From Bacteroidota bacterium (GTDB taxonomy: Bacteria; Bacteroidota; Bacteroidia; Cytophagales; Cyclobacteriaceae): a DNA stretch of 10,873 bases. The DNA lies in NCBI GenBank assembly GCA_023412765.1, contig JAEZBX010000043.1, forward strand, positions 1 through 10,873. The letters run 5' to 3'. The notes under the pieces were generated by a model. The model ran no database searches and was not told where the DNA came from. It saw only the letters and a program-made list of their open reading frames with translations. The translations under genes and the position numbers were made by a program. This document shows positions 1-6,462 of this stretch, piece by piece. The stretch's first letter is position 1. Each line of letters opens with the position of its first letter.

Positions 1-1002
1 GCGCTCGGTAAACATTTCGTTGGGTTTAATACTGGTAGATGGGATTACATTAACAGTGTGTCAGATGCAATGAGCTGGGATAAAACCTTCATAAATCCAA
101 ACATTGAAGGAATCACCATGACGTATGGGTATATGCGGAATTATGAAGACAGGGTTAGAAGAGCCGTTAACACACCGGATAAGAATGGCAACTTTGCACT
201 CTGGCAAGGTGGAATGGAGCCCAACATCCCCGTTGGTTCCGAGGCCGGTGTATCTGCCAGCATGGCCAGAGCTGTTGCCGGCGCCGAAAGGGAACAACGG
301 GATGGCGCCAGCGGTAAATGGGTAGCGCATTGGAAGATGGTACATATCGTAAGGCCGGTTTGGGAAAAAGTTGGCGAACAAAATCAAATGGGCAGGAAGT
401 TTCCCGCGCTTACATATGAAGAAAAGGATGCCGCTGGCCTTCTACTTCTGGAACCTGCGGCAACAACGATTCGTGGCGCACGAAATTTATTGAGCGTAGC
501 GCTTCAGTATGGTAATGCGTTTTTACAGGGCATGCAAGCTGCGGCCTTGAAACCTGCCGACTTCTTTGGGAATGAGGATATTTTGTATCTCATGGAAGAT
601 ATGGCAACCGGAGAAATACGGCTAAGCATTCTATGGGAATGGGTTCACAAGGGTGCAAAGCTAACTGAAGATGATCCTGAGATTAACGCGACTGCTAATT
701 CAATTTTTGATGCGCGAATTTTCAAACAACTGCTTGAAGAAGAATATGCAAAATTAATTAAGGCAGACGACAAAGATGTTCATAATGACTCTAAGAAAAC
801 GACTCTCCCTATAGCCCGCGAAATCGCTGAGACCTACGTGCTTGATCCAGTAAAGGCACCGTGGTTTATAGATCTCTTAAATATTAATCTCGACATTAGC
901 GATCTGTCGGAGGCAAGAAAAAGAATCAAGCTGTTTATGGATACCTTCAAAAATGAGGGCAGGCGGATAACAGAGAATGTCGACTTTCAGGCGAATTCTT
1001 GA
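1..1002 (+). CDS. aceB: Malate synthase, C-terminal part (5' end outside the window)
   Basis: Condenses glyoxylate with acetyl-CoA to malate in the glyoxylate shunt; cytoplasmic. The reading frame is open from base 1, so the gene starts upstream; 333 residues are visible, against roughly 530 for a full malate synthase A. Fragment residues 12-16 read GRWDY, the family's 'GRWDYIFS' motif whose Asp is a magnesium ligand. GGM at 70-72 and WVAH at 107-110 match the family's 'AMGGMAA' and 'TWVAHP' blocks. LMED-MATGEI near 197-206 matches 'LMEDAATAEI', whose Asp (residue 200) is the catalytic base. The sequence is divergent: the usual 'CHxRGxxAxGGM' stretch is replaced by a longer one and WVAHP is WVAHW. 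A GTG at 58 is an internal codon, not the start. The gene ends at TGA and faces the next gene tail to tail. Malate synthase is the firm call; a different glyoxylate-condensing enzyme is less likely. Confidence 0.87.
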   Translation, partial: ALGKHFVGFNTGRWDYINSVSDAMSWDKTFINPNIEGITMTYGYMRNYEDRVRRAVNTPDKNGNFALWQGGMEPNIPVGSEAGVSASMARAVAGAEREQRDGASGKWVAHWKMVHIVRPVWEKVGEQNQMGRKFPALTYEEKDAAGLLLLEPAATTIRGARNLLSVALQYGNAFLQGMQAAALKPADFFGNEDILYLMEDMATGEIRLSILWEWVHKGAKLTEDDPEINATANSIFDARIFKQLLEEEYAKLIKADDKDVHNDSKKTTLPIAREIAETYVLDPVKAPWFIDLLNINLDISDLSEARKRIKLFMDTFKNEGRRITENVDFQANS

Positions 1003-1035
1003 TCGGTTATTGCTCCTGCTTAGTCATGTTGCAAC

Positions 1036-1115
1036 AAAAGGCGCAAGGTATAAGGTATAAGGTATATAGACATCAAGCTGTCCATATACCTTATACCTTA
1101 TACCCTATACCTTTT
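1036..1115. terminator. Long hairpin between convergent genes, likely bidirectional terminator
   Basis: Bases 1047-1067 and 1084-1104 are perfect 21-bp inverted repeats. Four more pairs form inside (1069-1072 with 1079-1082) around a six-base loop at 1073-1078. Outside, AAAAGG (1036-1041) pairs with CCTTTT (1110-1115) across a 5x5 internal loop. A run of seven T follows the stem on the plus strand (1112-1118), as in an intrinsic terminator for the malate synthase gene. The A-run on the left gives a shorter T-run on the other strand, for the sialidase-like gene. The structure is seen directly; its terminator role is inferred from its place between two converging genes. Confidence 0.75.
1045..1113. 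repeat. Heptamer repeat array, AAGGTAT units in inverted orientation
   Basis: The left arm is three tandem copies of AAGGTAT (1045-1051, 1052-1058, 1059-1065). The right arm holds four units on the opposite strand, ATACCTT at 1086-1092, 1093-1099 and 1107-1113, with one variant ATACCCT at 1100-1106. The hairpin is thus made of a 7-bp tandem repeat and its inverted copy. A similar but more diverged arrangement lies at 8383-8525. Confidence 0.85.
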
Positions 1116-1156
1116 TTTCAATACAGAACTCGACAAAGACGGATTAGTCAATCGTC

Positions 1157-2242
1157 CTAATGAATCCTTGCTACGCTAAAAACAATGTTTCTCCTCTTCC
1201 ACGTGTAGGTCAGCGCAACGCTGTCACCAAAATGTATGATGGAAGGGTAAGAAAATTCATCGTCCTTCACTCCTGTTTCGACGTCGATAGAAACAGGCCA
1301 TGTTTCACCGTTGTCATTTGAAATAGCCAATGAGATCGGGTTGCGTTCGCCCCAATTAACAGTATCAGGATTGTATGCGAGAACCAGAGTTCCATTTTCG
1401 AGTTTAGTAAGATCAATACCGCTGTTTGGGTTCGGTAGACTTGTCTTGTATACAGATGACCAGGTCTTACCGTAGTCTTTCGAATCGCTTCTGCATATAA
1501 CTCCAGCAGAACTTCGAAGCAATGCATGTACATTGCCGTTTCCGGATTCCCAAAGAGCTGGTTGAATCACGCCTTCTTCAACAATTGAATTTCGATCCAT
1601 AGGAAAAAACGATGAAGCGGCCCAGGTTTTTCCCTGGTCTTCACTGCGGTCCACAAAAGCGTTCCATACACCGTTGTTTTCATTTGATGAAGGTGCCAAC
1701 CAGGTTCCATCCGAGAGAATAATTGGTTTATTCCTGACCGGCCCACGGCCACCCTTATCACCCTGAACAAGTTCGCTAGCCTCGCTCCACGTTTCGCCAT
1801 TATCCCTGGAAACCTTATACCATGTTTCCCAATGATCGATCGTTTTACCAACCTTAAAAAACAATACAATAGCCCCATCGTTAGATTCGAACAAGACGGG
1901 ATTCCAATGCGCATCTTCGCGAATCTTAGCAACTTCTATGGGCGATGACCAATTGCCCGGGCCACCCTTTGAAAGCCAAATGCCAACATCGTCATGCTTT
2001 TCATGAGTACCTCCGAACCATGCGACAAGGAATTTTCCATCGGCCGTTCGCAACACTGTAGACGCATGACACTGTTCAAAGGGCTGCGGAGTTTCAAAAA
2101 CGAACTCTTTAGCAACGAGAGTTACTGTGTCCATTGCATTCGAGGTTTGGTCGACAGCCGGTTTGTTTTGTTTACATCCCATAGCGGTCAAAAAGATTGT
2201 CAGTGCTACTGAAATACTTTTAACAATGTCTGAGGAATTCAT
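1157..2242 (-). CDS. Sialidase-like BNR/Asp-box lipoprotein (BNR_2 type)
   Basis: Predicted exported glycan-active beta-propeller protein. The 361 residues begin with a hydrophobic signal segment ending AMGC; Cys23 would be the lipidated residue. Four Asp-boxes (S-x-D-x-G-x-T-W) are visible: SRDNGETW 145-152, SEDQGKTW 200-207, SKDYGKTW 254-261 and SNDNGETW 308-315. The block CHASTVLRTADG...AWFGGT (58-79) followed by DVGIWLS is typical of the BNR_2 / Sialidase_2 group. I do not see an 'FRIP' motif, so true sialidase activity is not established; related propellers include other glycoside hydrolases and lyases. No SusC/SusD or other polysaccharide-utilisation genes are nearby. It is separated by 185 bp from the upstream gene and preceded by that gene's terminator, so it probably has its own promoter. 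Confidence 0.85.
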   Translation of the reverse strand: MNSSDIVKSISVALTIFLTAMGCKQNKPAVDQTSNAMDTVTLVAKEFVFETPQPFEQCHASTVLRTADGKFLVAWFGGTHEKHDDVGIWLSKGGPGNWSSPIEVAKIREDAHWNPVLFESNDGAIVLFFKVGKTIDHWETWYKVSRDNGETWSEASELVQGDKGGRGPVRNKPIILSDGTWLAPSSNENNGVWNAFVDRSEDQGKTWAASSFFPMDRNSIVEEGVIQPALWESGNGNVHALLRSSAGVICRSDSKDYGKTWSSVYKTSLPNPNSGIDLTKLENGTLVLAYNPDTVNWGERNPISLAISNDNGETWPVSIDVETGVKDDEFSYPSIIHFGDSVALTYTWKRRNIVFSVARIH

Positions 2243-2339
2243 TCAGCGATTCTTAGGTGATTCAAATCTCCCAATCGAAACACATCGACCAGGTGGCCGA
2301 ATGTAAATAAATTACAGAAGCAATAGTAGCATTTTTGGA

Positions 2340-2357
2340 AATGTGTGAATACACATT
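2340..2357. promoter_or_regulatory. Operator-like palindrome upstream of the sialidase-like gene
   Basis: AATGTGT (2340-2346) and ACACATT (2351-2357) form a perfect 7-bp inverted repeat with a GAAT spacer, about 100 bp before the sialidase-like start codon. It is AT-rich and has no T-run on the relevant side, so it looks more like a protein-binding site than a terminator. Its function is a guess from position. Confidence 0.3.
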
Positions 2358-2372
2358 CTATTGACATTCATT

Positions 2373-2403
2373 AAAAAAAAAGAAGCACCCGTTTGAGCGC
2401 TTC
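2373..2403 (-). terminator. Intrinsic terminator of the LEA-like gene
   Basis: Read on the minus strand, GAAGCGCTC and GGGTGCTTC pair over 9 bp (two G-T wobbles) around an AAAC loop, followed at once by nine T. It starts 24 bases after the stop codon of the 2428-3174 gene. This is a textbook rho-independent terminator and indicates that the sialidase-like gene is transcribed separately. Confidence 0.9.
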
Positions 2404-2427
2404 CATTTGAATTATTTCGGACAAGAT

Positions 2428-3174
2428 CTATTTTTTCTTAGGCTTATCCTTAAGTTGAACTTTTGGAATGAAGACCTTATCTCCTTCATTGTTGATATAG
2501 TAGTATTTCGCTTCTTCATTCAGATAAACTGTTTCTCCGCCGGGACCTACCTTATCATCAATCTTTTGGTCTTTAATCGCAGCTGCGGCATCTTTGGCGC
2601 CTTCGCTGATTTTATCGCCAACCGATTGGGCACCTTCCTCTGCTTCTTCAGAAACTTCGTTAGCTTTATCCCTTACATCATCACGCGCATCGCGTGCGTC
2701 CTTTTTTATTTCTTCCTTTTCATCACGATATGAATCTTCACCGCTCGGCTGCCCGGTCTTTAGACCGTATAGCGCAACATCGGCTTTTTCACCGTCAGCA
2801 TTCGCGCCTGTCTTATAAGTAAAAGCGACTTTGTTGATATCGCGGTCAGGGTGTTTTAATTTGATCACGCGTGTTTCATTGTCTTTACCGATTTCCTTGT
2901 CAACCTTGATTTCCTCCATATCGCCCGATTCGTAGAACACCTGCAATCTTTCGATTTGAAGCGGTGCTTCCATTACTTTCAATTTAATAGCAGTAAATTC
3001 GTCAGCGCCCAAAACTTCAATAGATTCGTTTTGGTTTTTAAAACTTGCCGTGATCTGACCAATATGTTGCCAGCCTGGCTCATTACTTGATACTACTGCT
3101 GGCTTTTGTGCAAATAAATTAAGCGAGCACAGGGTAGCGAGCACAAACAATAATTTTGATTCAATGTTTCTCAT
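2428..3174 (-). CDS. Secreted protein with beta domain and LEA-like charged helix
   Basis: The function is unknown. The 248 residues have three parts after a signal peptide that probably ends at FAQ (21-23). Residues 34-139 look like a small beta-sandwich domain (WQHIG...IEVLG...RVIKLKHPDRDINKVAFTYKT...ADVALYGLK), of a kind seen in exported proteins of Bacteroidota. Residues 146-208 are almost only Asp, Glu, Lys, Arg, Ala and Ser (for example KKDARDARDDVRDKANEV) with no proline, resembling the amphipathic helices of LEA or YtxH-type stress proteins. The tail (212-248) is a short beta-like segment (TVYLNEEAKYYYINNEGDKV) ending in a lysine-rich PKKK. No lipobox is seen, so it is likely periplasmic or secreted. 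It has its own terminator downstream and 270 bp of free DNA upstream. A role in envelope or desiccation stress is only suggested by composition. Confidence 0.8.
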   Translation of the reverse strand: MRNIESKLLFVLATLCSLNLFAQKPAVVSSNEPGWQHIGQITASFKNQNESIEVLGADEFTAIKLKVMEAPLQIERLQVFYESGDMEEIKVDKEIGKDNETRVIKLKHPDRDINKVAFTYKTGANADGEKADVALYGLKTGQPSGEDSYRDEKEEIKKDARDARDDVRDKANEVSEEAEEGAQSVGDKISEGAKDAAAAIKDQKIDDKVGPGGETVYLNEEAKYYYINNEGDKVFIPKVQLKDKPKKK

Positions 3175-3444
3175 GACATTTATTTTTTAGATTTCGTTTT
3201 CAGGGCTTTGTTGATCAGCCCCATTATTCTTATTCGAAACTCATGCCATGAGATAGGATTAGATAGAATGTCGCTTTTTTGTGCCCATTAGATACTTTGG
3301 CTTGACTTTGTGGAATAACAGCCAAATAAATCTTGAAAAAAAATCCACAAGTCTGAAAGGACAGGATTCTCAACACTTCTAATCTAACGTTGGAATGTCA
3401 GCTCTACCGAAGATTAAGCATAATGACAATCAGCTTCGAACAAA
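3175..3444. other. Spacer with no gene seen, between two minus-strand genes
   Basis: No reading frame of gene quality and no T-tailed hairpin for the TlpA-like gene were found. A weak promoter-like pair for the 2428-3174 gene lies on the minus strand: TTTATTTG (3323-3330; one mismatch to the Bacteroidota -7 box TAnnTTTG) with TTG 17 bp upstream (3348-3350). It is not strong enough to list as a promoter. Confidence 0.5.
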
Positions 3445-4842
3445 CTAATCGACCAAGCCAAGTAACTCCGATTTGTTTTGCAGCATTGAGCTTGGATCTG
3501 GTGCCTGGCGGGTAACGAGTCTGCCTTTCTTATCAAGAATAATATACCGCGGAATCTCGTCGAAGGACAGGTATTGCGCAATCGCAGATGAAAAACCTTC
3601 GGCGATCAAATAGTGGTCCCCTTCTATTTTCATTTTTGATATAGCCTTCGACCATGCTTTCTCGTCTTGATCAAAGGAAATGCGAATAAATTTGATTTGC
3701 TTGCCCTGCAGTTCCGACATCAGCTGACGTTGCGCCGGTATTTCATTCAAGCATTTTGCACACCCGGTTGCCCAGAAATCAATAATAACGGCGTCACTCA
3801 CCGACAACACCTCTGCCAGCGTTGTAGTCTTACCTTTCGGCGTTTTCAACTGCTGTTCAAGAACCTTCATGGGCAATGGCTCGCATACGATATCGTAGTT
3901 GTATTTTAAAGCCTGCATCTCCCCAACTCTCTTTGTTTGCGCGCCGAAAACACCAGCTAGATATTCGTACAATGTTTGGATTTGCGCCTCATTAATATCC
4001 GTGCCATGCCTTGTCAAATCGGTAAAAATGAATAGTAACAAATTATCCTTTATCTCACCGAAAAAATTATGGTTTACAGATTTTATTCTTGCAGCTACGG
4101 AAGCGGAATCATAAAGGCTTCCAGCTGATATTTTAGAATAATAGTGATCATTATACTGAGTAAGCATTTGAACAAATTCCGGGAGACCTAGAAATTCAGT
4201 CGATTTAAAGAAAGAAAAATTAACCAGTTCAAAATAGTATTTTGGCAGTTTGTCTTTTGTTATAAGTCCTGATGAGACTGGGTATATCAGGTTCGAGTAA
4301 TACAATGTCGTGAGGTAGCCTTGTGCAGTCTTTAAAAACTCCTTTGATCCGTTCTGCTGCTTGATATCATCCATCAAAAACAACAACGAAGAGTCGTAGT
4401 GATGAGTAGCGGAAACCTTATACTTTTGAAGCGACGACTCGTCGGGTCTCACAGTTGAGGGAACAAAGATTCCCATTGCCTTTCCCAGCCTTGCAAGAAA
4501 GCTATGTTGCGGCGCGCGTCTGCCTGCGAAGTTAAGTTCAAAGTCAGATTCATTTCCGGCGATATGAACCTCAACTGTATCCCCTGGCATAACAATTACG
4601 GGGTGATTTTGAAAATGTAGAACGGTAGGCCGTTGCAGGTCTAATATAAACTCAAAACGATGACTCGCAGGATCTACCGAAGCTTCCAGGGTTGCCTGCT
4701 TCAGCATTACAACATCTTCAGTATAGGTTAGATGTACAACCCGCGGCCCATTGGTCCAACTTCCAGTAAAGTAAACTTTATCCGCATAGGCATCCACCGA
4801 CAGCAGTACGCATAAGATCAAAAAGGTGCAAAGCAATCGCAT
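3445..4842 (-). CDS. TlpA-like thioredoxin-fold disulfide oxidoreductase, exported
   Basis: Probable periplasmic thiol-disulfide protein. The 465 residues start with a signal peptide (hydrophobic 3-16, cleavage likely after AYA at 20). Residues 22-95 form a beta-rich N-terminal domain ending VMPGDTVEVHI, similar to the DUF4369-like domains that precede TlpA domains in Bacteroidota. A long, mostly helical middle (about 110-330) follows. The thioredoxin domain covers about 335-460: TLAEVLSVSDAVIIDFWATG then C361-A-K-C364, the redox pair, and the cis-proline in EIPRYIILD (P431) followed by the usual DKKGRLV hairpin. The active-site spacing and WATGC context match TlpA/ResA rather than cytoplasmic thioredoxin. 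It is not next to cytochrome c maturation genes, so its partner is unknown; many Bacteroidota carry numerous such paralogs. It diverges from the DUF2061 gene. Confidence 0.88.
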   Translation of the reverse strand: MRLLCTFLILCVLLSVDAYADKVYFTGSWTNGPRVVHLTYTEDVVMLKQATLEASVDPASHRFEFILDLQRPTVLHFQNHPVIVMPGDTVEVHIAGNESDFELNFAGRRAPQHSFLARLGKAMGIFVPSTVRPDESSLQKYKVSATHHYDSSLLFLMDDIKQQNGSKEFLKTAQGYLTTLYYSNLIYPVSSGLITKDKLPKYYFELVNFSFFKSTEFLGLPEFVQMLTQYNDHYYSKISAGSLYDSASVAARIKSVNHNFFGEIKDNLLLFIFTDLTRHGTDINEAQIQTLYEYLAGVFGAQTKRVGEMQALKYNYDIVCEPLPMKVLEQQLKTPKGKTTTLAEVLSVSDAVIIDFWATGCAKCLNEIPAQRQLMSELQGKQIKFIRISFDQDEKAWSKAISKMKIEGDHYLIAEGFSSAIAQYLSFDEIPRYIILDKKGRLVTRQAPDPSSMLQNKSELLGLVD

Positions 4843-5149
4843 GTTAGAAACAAAATTTCAGCGTCAAAAAGATAACGGTTGATCACCGTACCCCGGCCAA
4901 ACATGGGGCGCCGAGAGGAAGCTTACCGTCCAAGTTAAAAATAACTTGAAATAAACCAAAGGGACAATTTGCATGTAGTAACCATGTGCACCAAAGCAGT
5001 AATTGTCTGGCTGTCCCTGAAAAGCTCGAGCTCCCAGGCAGCGCTAACGATTGCAGAGCTTATTTTTTCAAAAAAGGCAAGAAGTTCTCGGGATAAATTA
5101 AACCAACAACACCGCAATTCGTACCTTGCATGGTCATGAATATGTCAAC
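4843..5149. other. Divergent intergenic region with inverted repeats
   Basis: This spacer should hold the promoters of the TlpA-like (-) and DUF2061 (+) genes. It contains ACGGT-TGATC-ACCGT (4875-4889), 33 bases before the TlpA-like start; CAAGTTA-AAAA-TAACTTG (4931-4948), a perfect 7-bp stem; and the 10-bp palindrome AGCTCGAGCT (5023-5032). I see no clear TAnnTTTG box. I compared the stretch by eye with SAM-I and SAM-II riboswitch landmarks because DUF2061 is often linked with sulfur assimilation, and found no match. A minus-strand reading frame at 4935-5117 has no protein-like features and was not called. Confidence 0.45.
4931..4948. repeat. 7-bp inverted repeat CAAGTTA/TAACTTG
   Basis: A perfect stem with a four-A loop in the divergent spacer, about 90 bp from the TlpA-like start and 200 bp from the DUF2061 start. 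It could be an operator or a weak hairpin; nothing more can be said. Confidence 0.4.
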
Positions 5150-5629
5150 GTGAGAGATTCGCATCTGAGAAGTGTCGTTAAGGGAGTAAGCTGGAGAACA
5201 TTAGGGACAGCTGATACCATCCTTTTGTCTTTTTTGGTAACAGGAAGTATCAAGGCTTCGCTGACTATTGGTCTAACCGAAGTCTTTACAAAAATAGCCC
5301 TGTATTATTTGCACGAACGCATTTGGGACCGAATACCCTTTGGGCGCATACATGGCGTAGGTCCCACCCACGGGCGGAGCCTTGTGAAAGGAATATCATG
5401 GCGTGCTTTAGGCACAATAGATACGATGGTCATAGCCTACTTCATTACAGGGGTTCCACTGGATGCTGTGACCATTGGAGGCTTTGAACTCTTTACAAAG
5501 ATTGCTCTGTTCTACGTGCACGAAAGGATCTGGGGAAAAATCTGGTGGGGACGGATTATGAACGATGGGTTGCAGCCTGAGAAAGTTCCTGTAAAGGCGA
5601 CCGACAAATCAGAAATCAAAATAAAGTAA
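5150..5629 (+). CDS. Tandem DUF2061 membrane protein
   Basis: Small inner-membrane protein made of two copies of the DUF2061 domain; molecular role unknown. From the GTG at 5150 it has 159 residues. Copy one (nucleotides 5171-5335) reads VVKGVSWRTLGTADT...SFLVTG...TEVFTKIALYYLHERIW; copy two (5378-5545) reads LVKGISWRALGTIDT...AYFITG...FELFTKIALFYVHERIW. The repeats share VKG-SWR-LGT-DT, the ITG/VTG turn and FTKIAL-Y-HERIW. Each copy should give about two membrane helices. No in-frame ATG precedes the domain. GTG 5150 gives MRDSHLRSVVKG, a typical family N-terminus, and is preferred; TTG at 5126 would add eight residues. In other bacteria DUF2061 is often near or fused to sulfate-assimilation genes such as cysC, but no such gene is visible here. 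The charged tail DKSEIKIK is probably cytoplasmic. Confidence 0.87.
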   Translation: MRDSHLRSVVKGVSWRTLGTADTILLSFLVTGSIKASLTIGLTEVFTKIALYYLHERIWDRIPFGRIHGVGPTHGRSLVKGISWRALGTIDTMVIAYFITGVPLDAVTIGGFELFTKIALFYVHERIWGKIWWGRIMNDGLQPEKVPVKATDKSEIKIK

Positions 5630-5907
5630 CACCCAGGGTAGACGCAGACCTGGCCCCATCCAGTTACTACCACGTTGCCCTATATTATGTTGTATCTAGT
5701 GATCTTATAATTTGCTAACATGAGTTTTAGCTAGCAGAATCAGTTCCAGAAATATCGGATCATTTTAGGTCGACTAATCCGGAGTTTAAACCAAAATTAA
5801 TTTCTCCATTTTCCTTGGAATTGTATTAATTCGGGGAATTCTTTATCATTAAAAGTTCCTTGTAGGGAGGTTGCCCCGGCCTCAAAATGCCGTGTAGGAA
5901 CGAGCGC
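5630..5907 (+). other. Spacer between the DUF2061 and small membrane protein genes
   Basis: No gene is seen. Just after the DUF2061 stop, CCAGG (5633-5637) and CCTGG (5649-5653) could pair over an 11-base loop, but without a T-run, so a terminator is not claimed. GAATT/AATTC arms around GTATT near 5819-5833 form another weak stem. The rest is AT-rich and probably includes the promoter of the downstream gene. Confidence 0.4.
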
Positions 5908-6195
5908 ATGAATCAATCCGAAGACAAGAAATTTGAAAATAAATATATAGAGATAGCAATCATGGTTGCTTATTTCCTGATTCCATTCATCGGTTTGCAA
6001 GAACCTCTTCGCCGTTATCTTCAGGTGAAGGAACTGTCGGCTATGTACATTTTGCTACTTCTGTTTGTTGGGGGAAATATCATGACTTGTATGATCTTCA
6101 TTTTGAACGACAGAAACCTGGCAACAAAAGCTTTGTGGACAACCGGTCTTTTGGCAATCATCGTAGCCATAAATGTGTTAATAAACTTGCTTTGA
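5908..6195 (+). CDS. Small three-helix membrane protein, unknown function
   Basis: I do not recognise the family. From ATG 5908 it has 95 residues: a charged N-terminus (MNQSEDKKFENKY), then three hydrophobic segments, roughly residues 14-30 (IEIAIMVAYFLIPFIGL), 46-66 (MYILLLLFVGGNIMTCMIFIL) and 74-95 (ALWTTGLLAIIVAINVLINL). Short charged loops lie between them (QEPLRRYLQVKE and NDRNLATK). It is all membrane, with no room for a catalytic domain. ATG 5908 is preferred to ATG 5887 because AGGAA lies 8-12 bases upstream and the shorter form starts at the charged segment; the longer form would add MPCRNER. Clean hydrophobic periodicity and length support a real gene. The 59-residue gene follows 65 bp later on the same strand and may be co-transcribed. 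Confidence 0.68.
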   Translation: MNQSEDKKFENKYIEIAIMVAYFLIPFIGLQEPLRRYLQVKELSAMYILLLLFVGGNIMTCMIFILNDRNLATKALWTTGLLAIIVAINVLINLL

Positions 6196-6197
6196 TA

Positions 6198-6226
6198 TTG
6201 AGATGCTGCGTCATCTTATAATTTCG
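6198..6226 (+). promoter_or_regulatory. Possible promoter of the 59-residue protein gene
   Basis: TTG at 6198-6200 is followed 18 bp later by TAATTTCG (6219-6226), one mismatch from the Bacteroidota -7 consensus TAnnTTTG, with a start codon 34 bp further on. The fit is moderate and AT-rich DNA yields such matches by chance. Confidence 0.3.
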
Positions 6227-6260
6227 TTGATGCATTAAAAAAATCCAAACTTATTTTCTT

Positions 6261-6440
6261 ATGATGATAGACTCGAAATACAAACCTCTTTTGCTTGAAG
6301 CATTAGAAGATATGATGTATAAACTTTCGCTTCAGCTTGAAGATCTGAAAGGCGGTCCGCTCACAAAAGAGCGCAAAGAACTTACGGACAAGCAATCAAC
6401 GATAGAAGAACTGCAGCATATTATCTCGACAACTGACTAA
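6261..6440 (+). CDS. Small helical protein of 59 residues, unknown function
   Basis: A short open frame from ATG 6261 to TAA 6438-6440, with an alternative ATG at 6264. The product reads MMIDSKYKPLLLEALEDMMY in its first 20 residues, then KLSLQLEDLKGGPLTKERKE and LTDKQSTIEELQHIISTTD. Two amphipathic helices with heptad-like leucines are joined by a GGP turn at 31-33; no signal or membrane segment is present, so it is cytoplasmic. The helix-turn-helix-hairpin look, absence of rare residues and A-rich leader (TTAAAAAAATCC) support coding. It has no recognisable family. It ends 22 bp from the end of the DUF4259 gene on the other strand. A coiled-coil or adaptor role would be speculation. Confidence 0.62.
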   Translation: MMIDSKYKPLLLEALEDMMYKLSLQLEDLKGGPLTKERKELTDKQSTIEELQHIISTTD

Positions 6441-6462
6441 GGTATTAGCGCTGTGATCACCT

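Noticed and set aside
5021..5040. Cluster of restriction-site-like palindromes resembling a vector polylinker (AGCTCGAGCTC)
   Set aside because: Only overlapping sites in one 10-bp palindrome; flanking sequence has no vector features.
4935..5117. Minus-strand reading frame of 60 codons in the divergent spacer
   Set aside because: No leader signal, no recognisable motif, and it occupies the region where promoters of both flanking genes are needed; composition is not gene-like.
4843..5149. Possible sulfur-linked riboswitch upstream of the DUF2061 gene
   Set aside because: No landmarks of the SAM-I or SAM-II classes could be found by eye, and the stems present are short and isolated.
5702..6224. 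The 12-mer ATCTTATAATTT occurs before both the small membrane protein gene (5702-5713) and the 59-residue gene (6213-6224)
   Set aside because: An AT-rich 12-mer repeated once in about 11 kb is expected by chance, and the distances to the start codons differ (about 195 and 37 bp).
6441..6462. Terminator between the 59-residue gene and the DUF4259 gene
   Set aside because: The 22-bp gap contains the AGCGCT palindrome but no stem long enough and no T-run.
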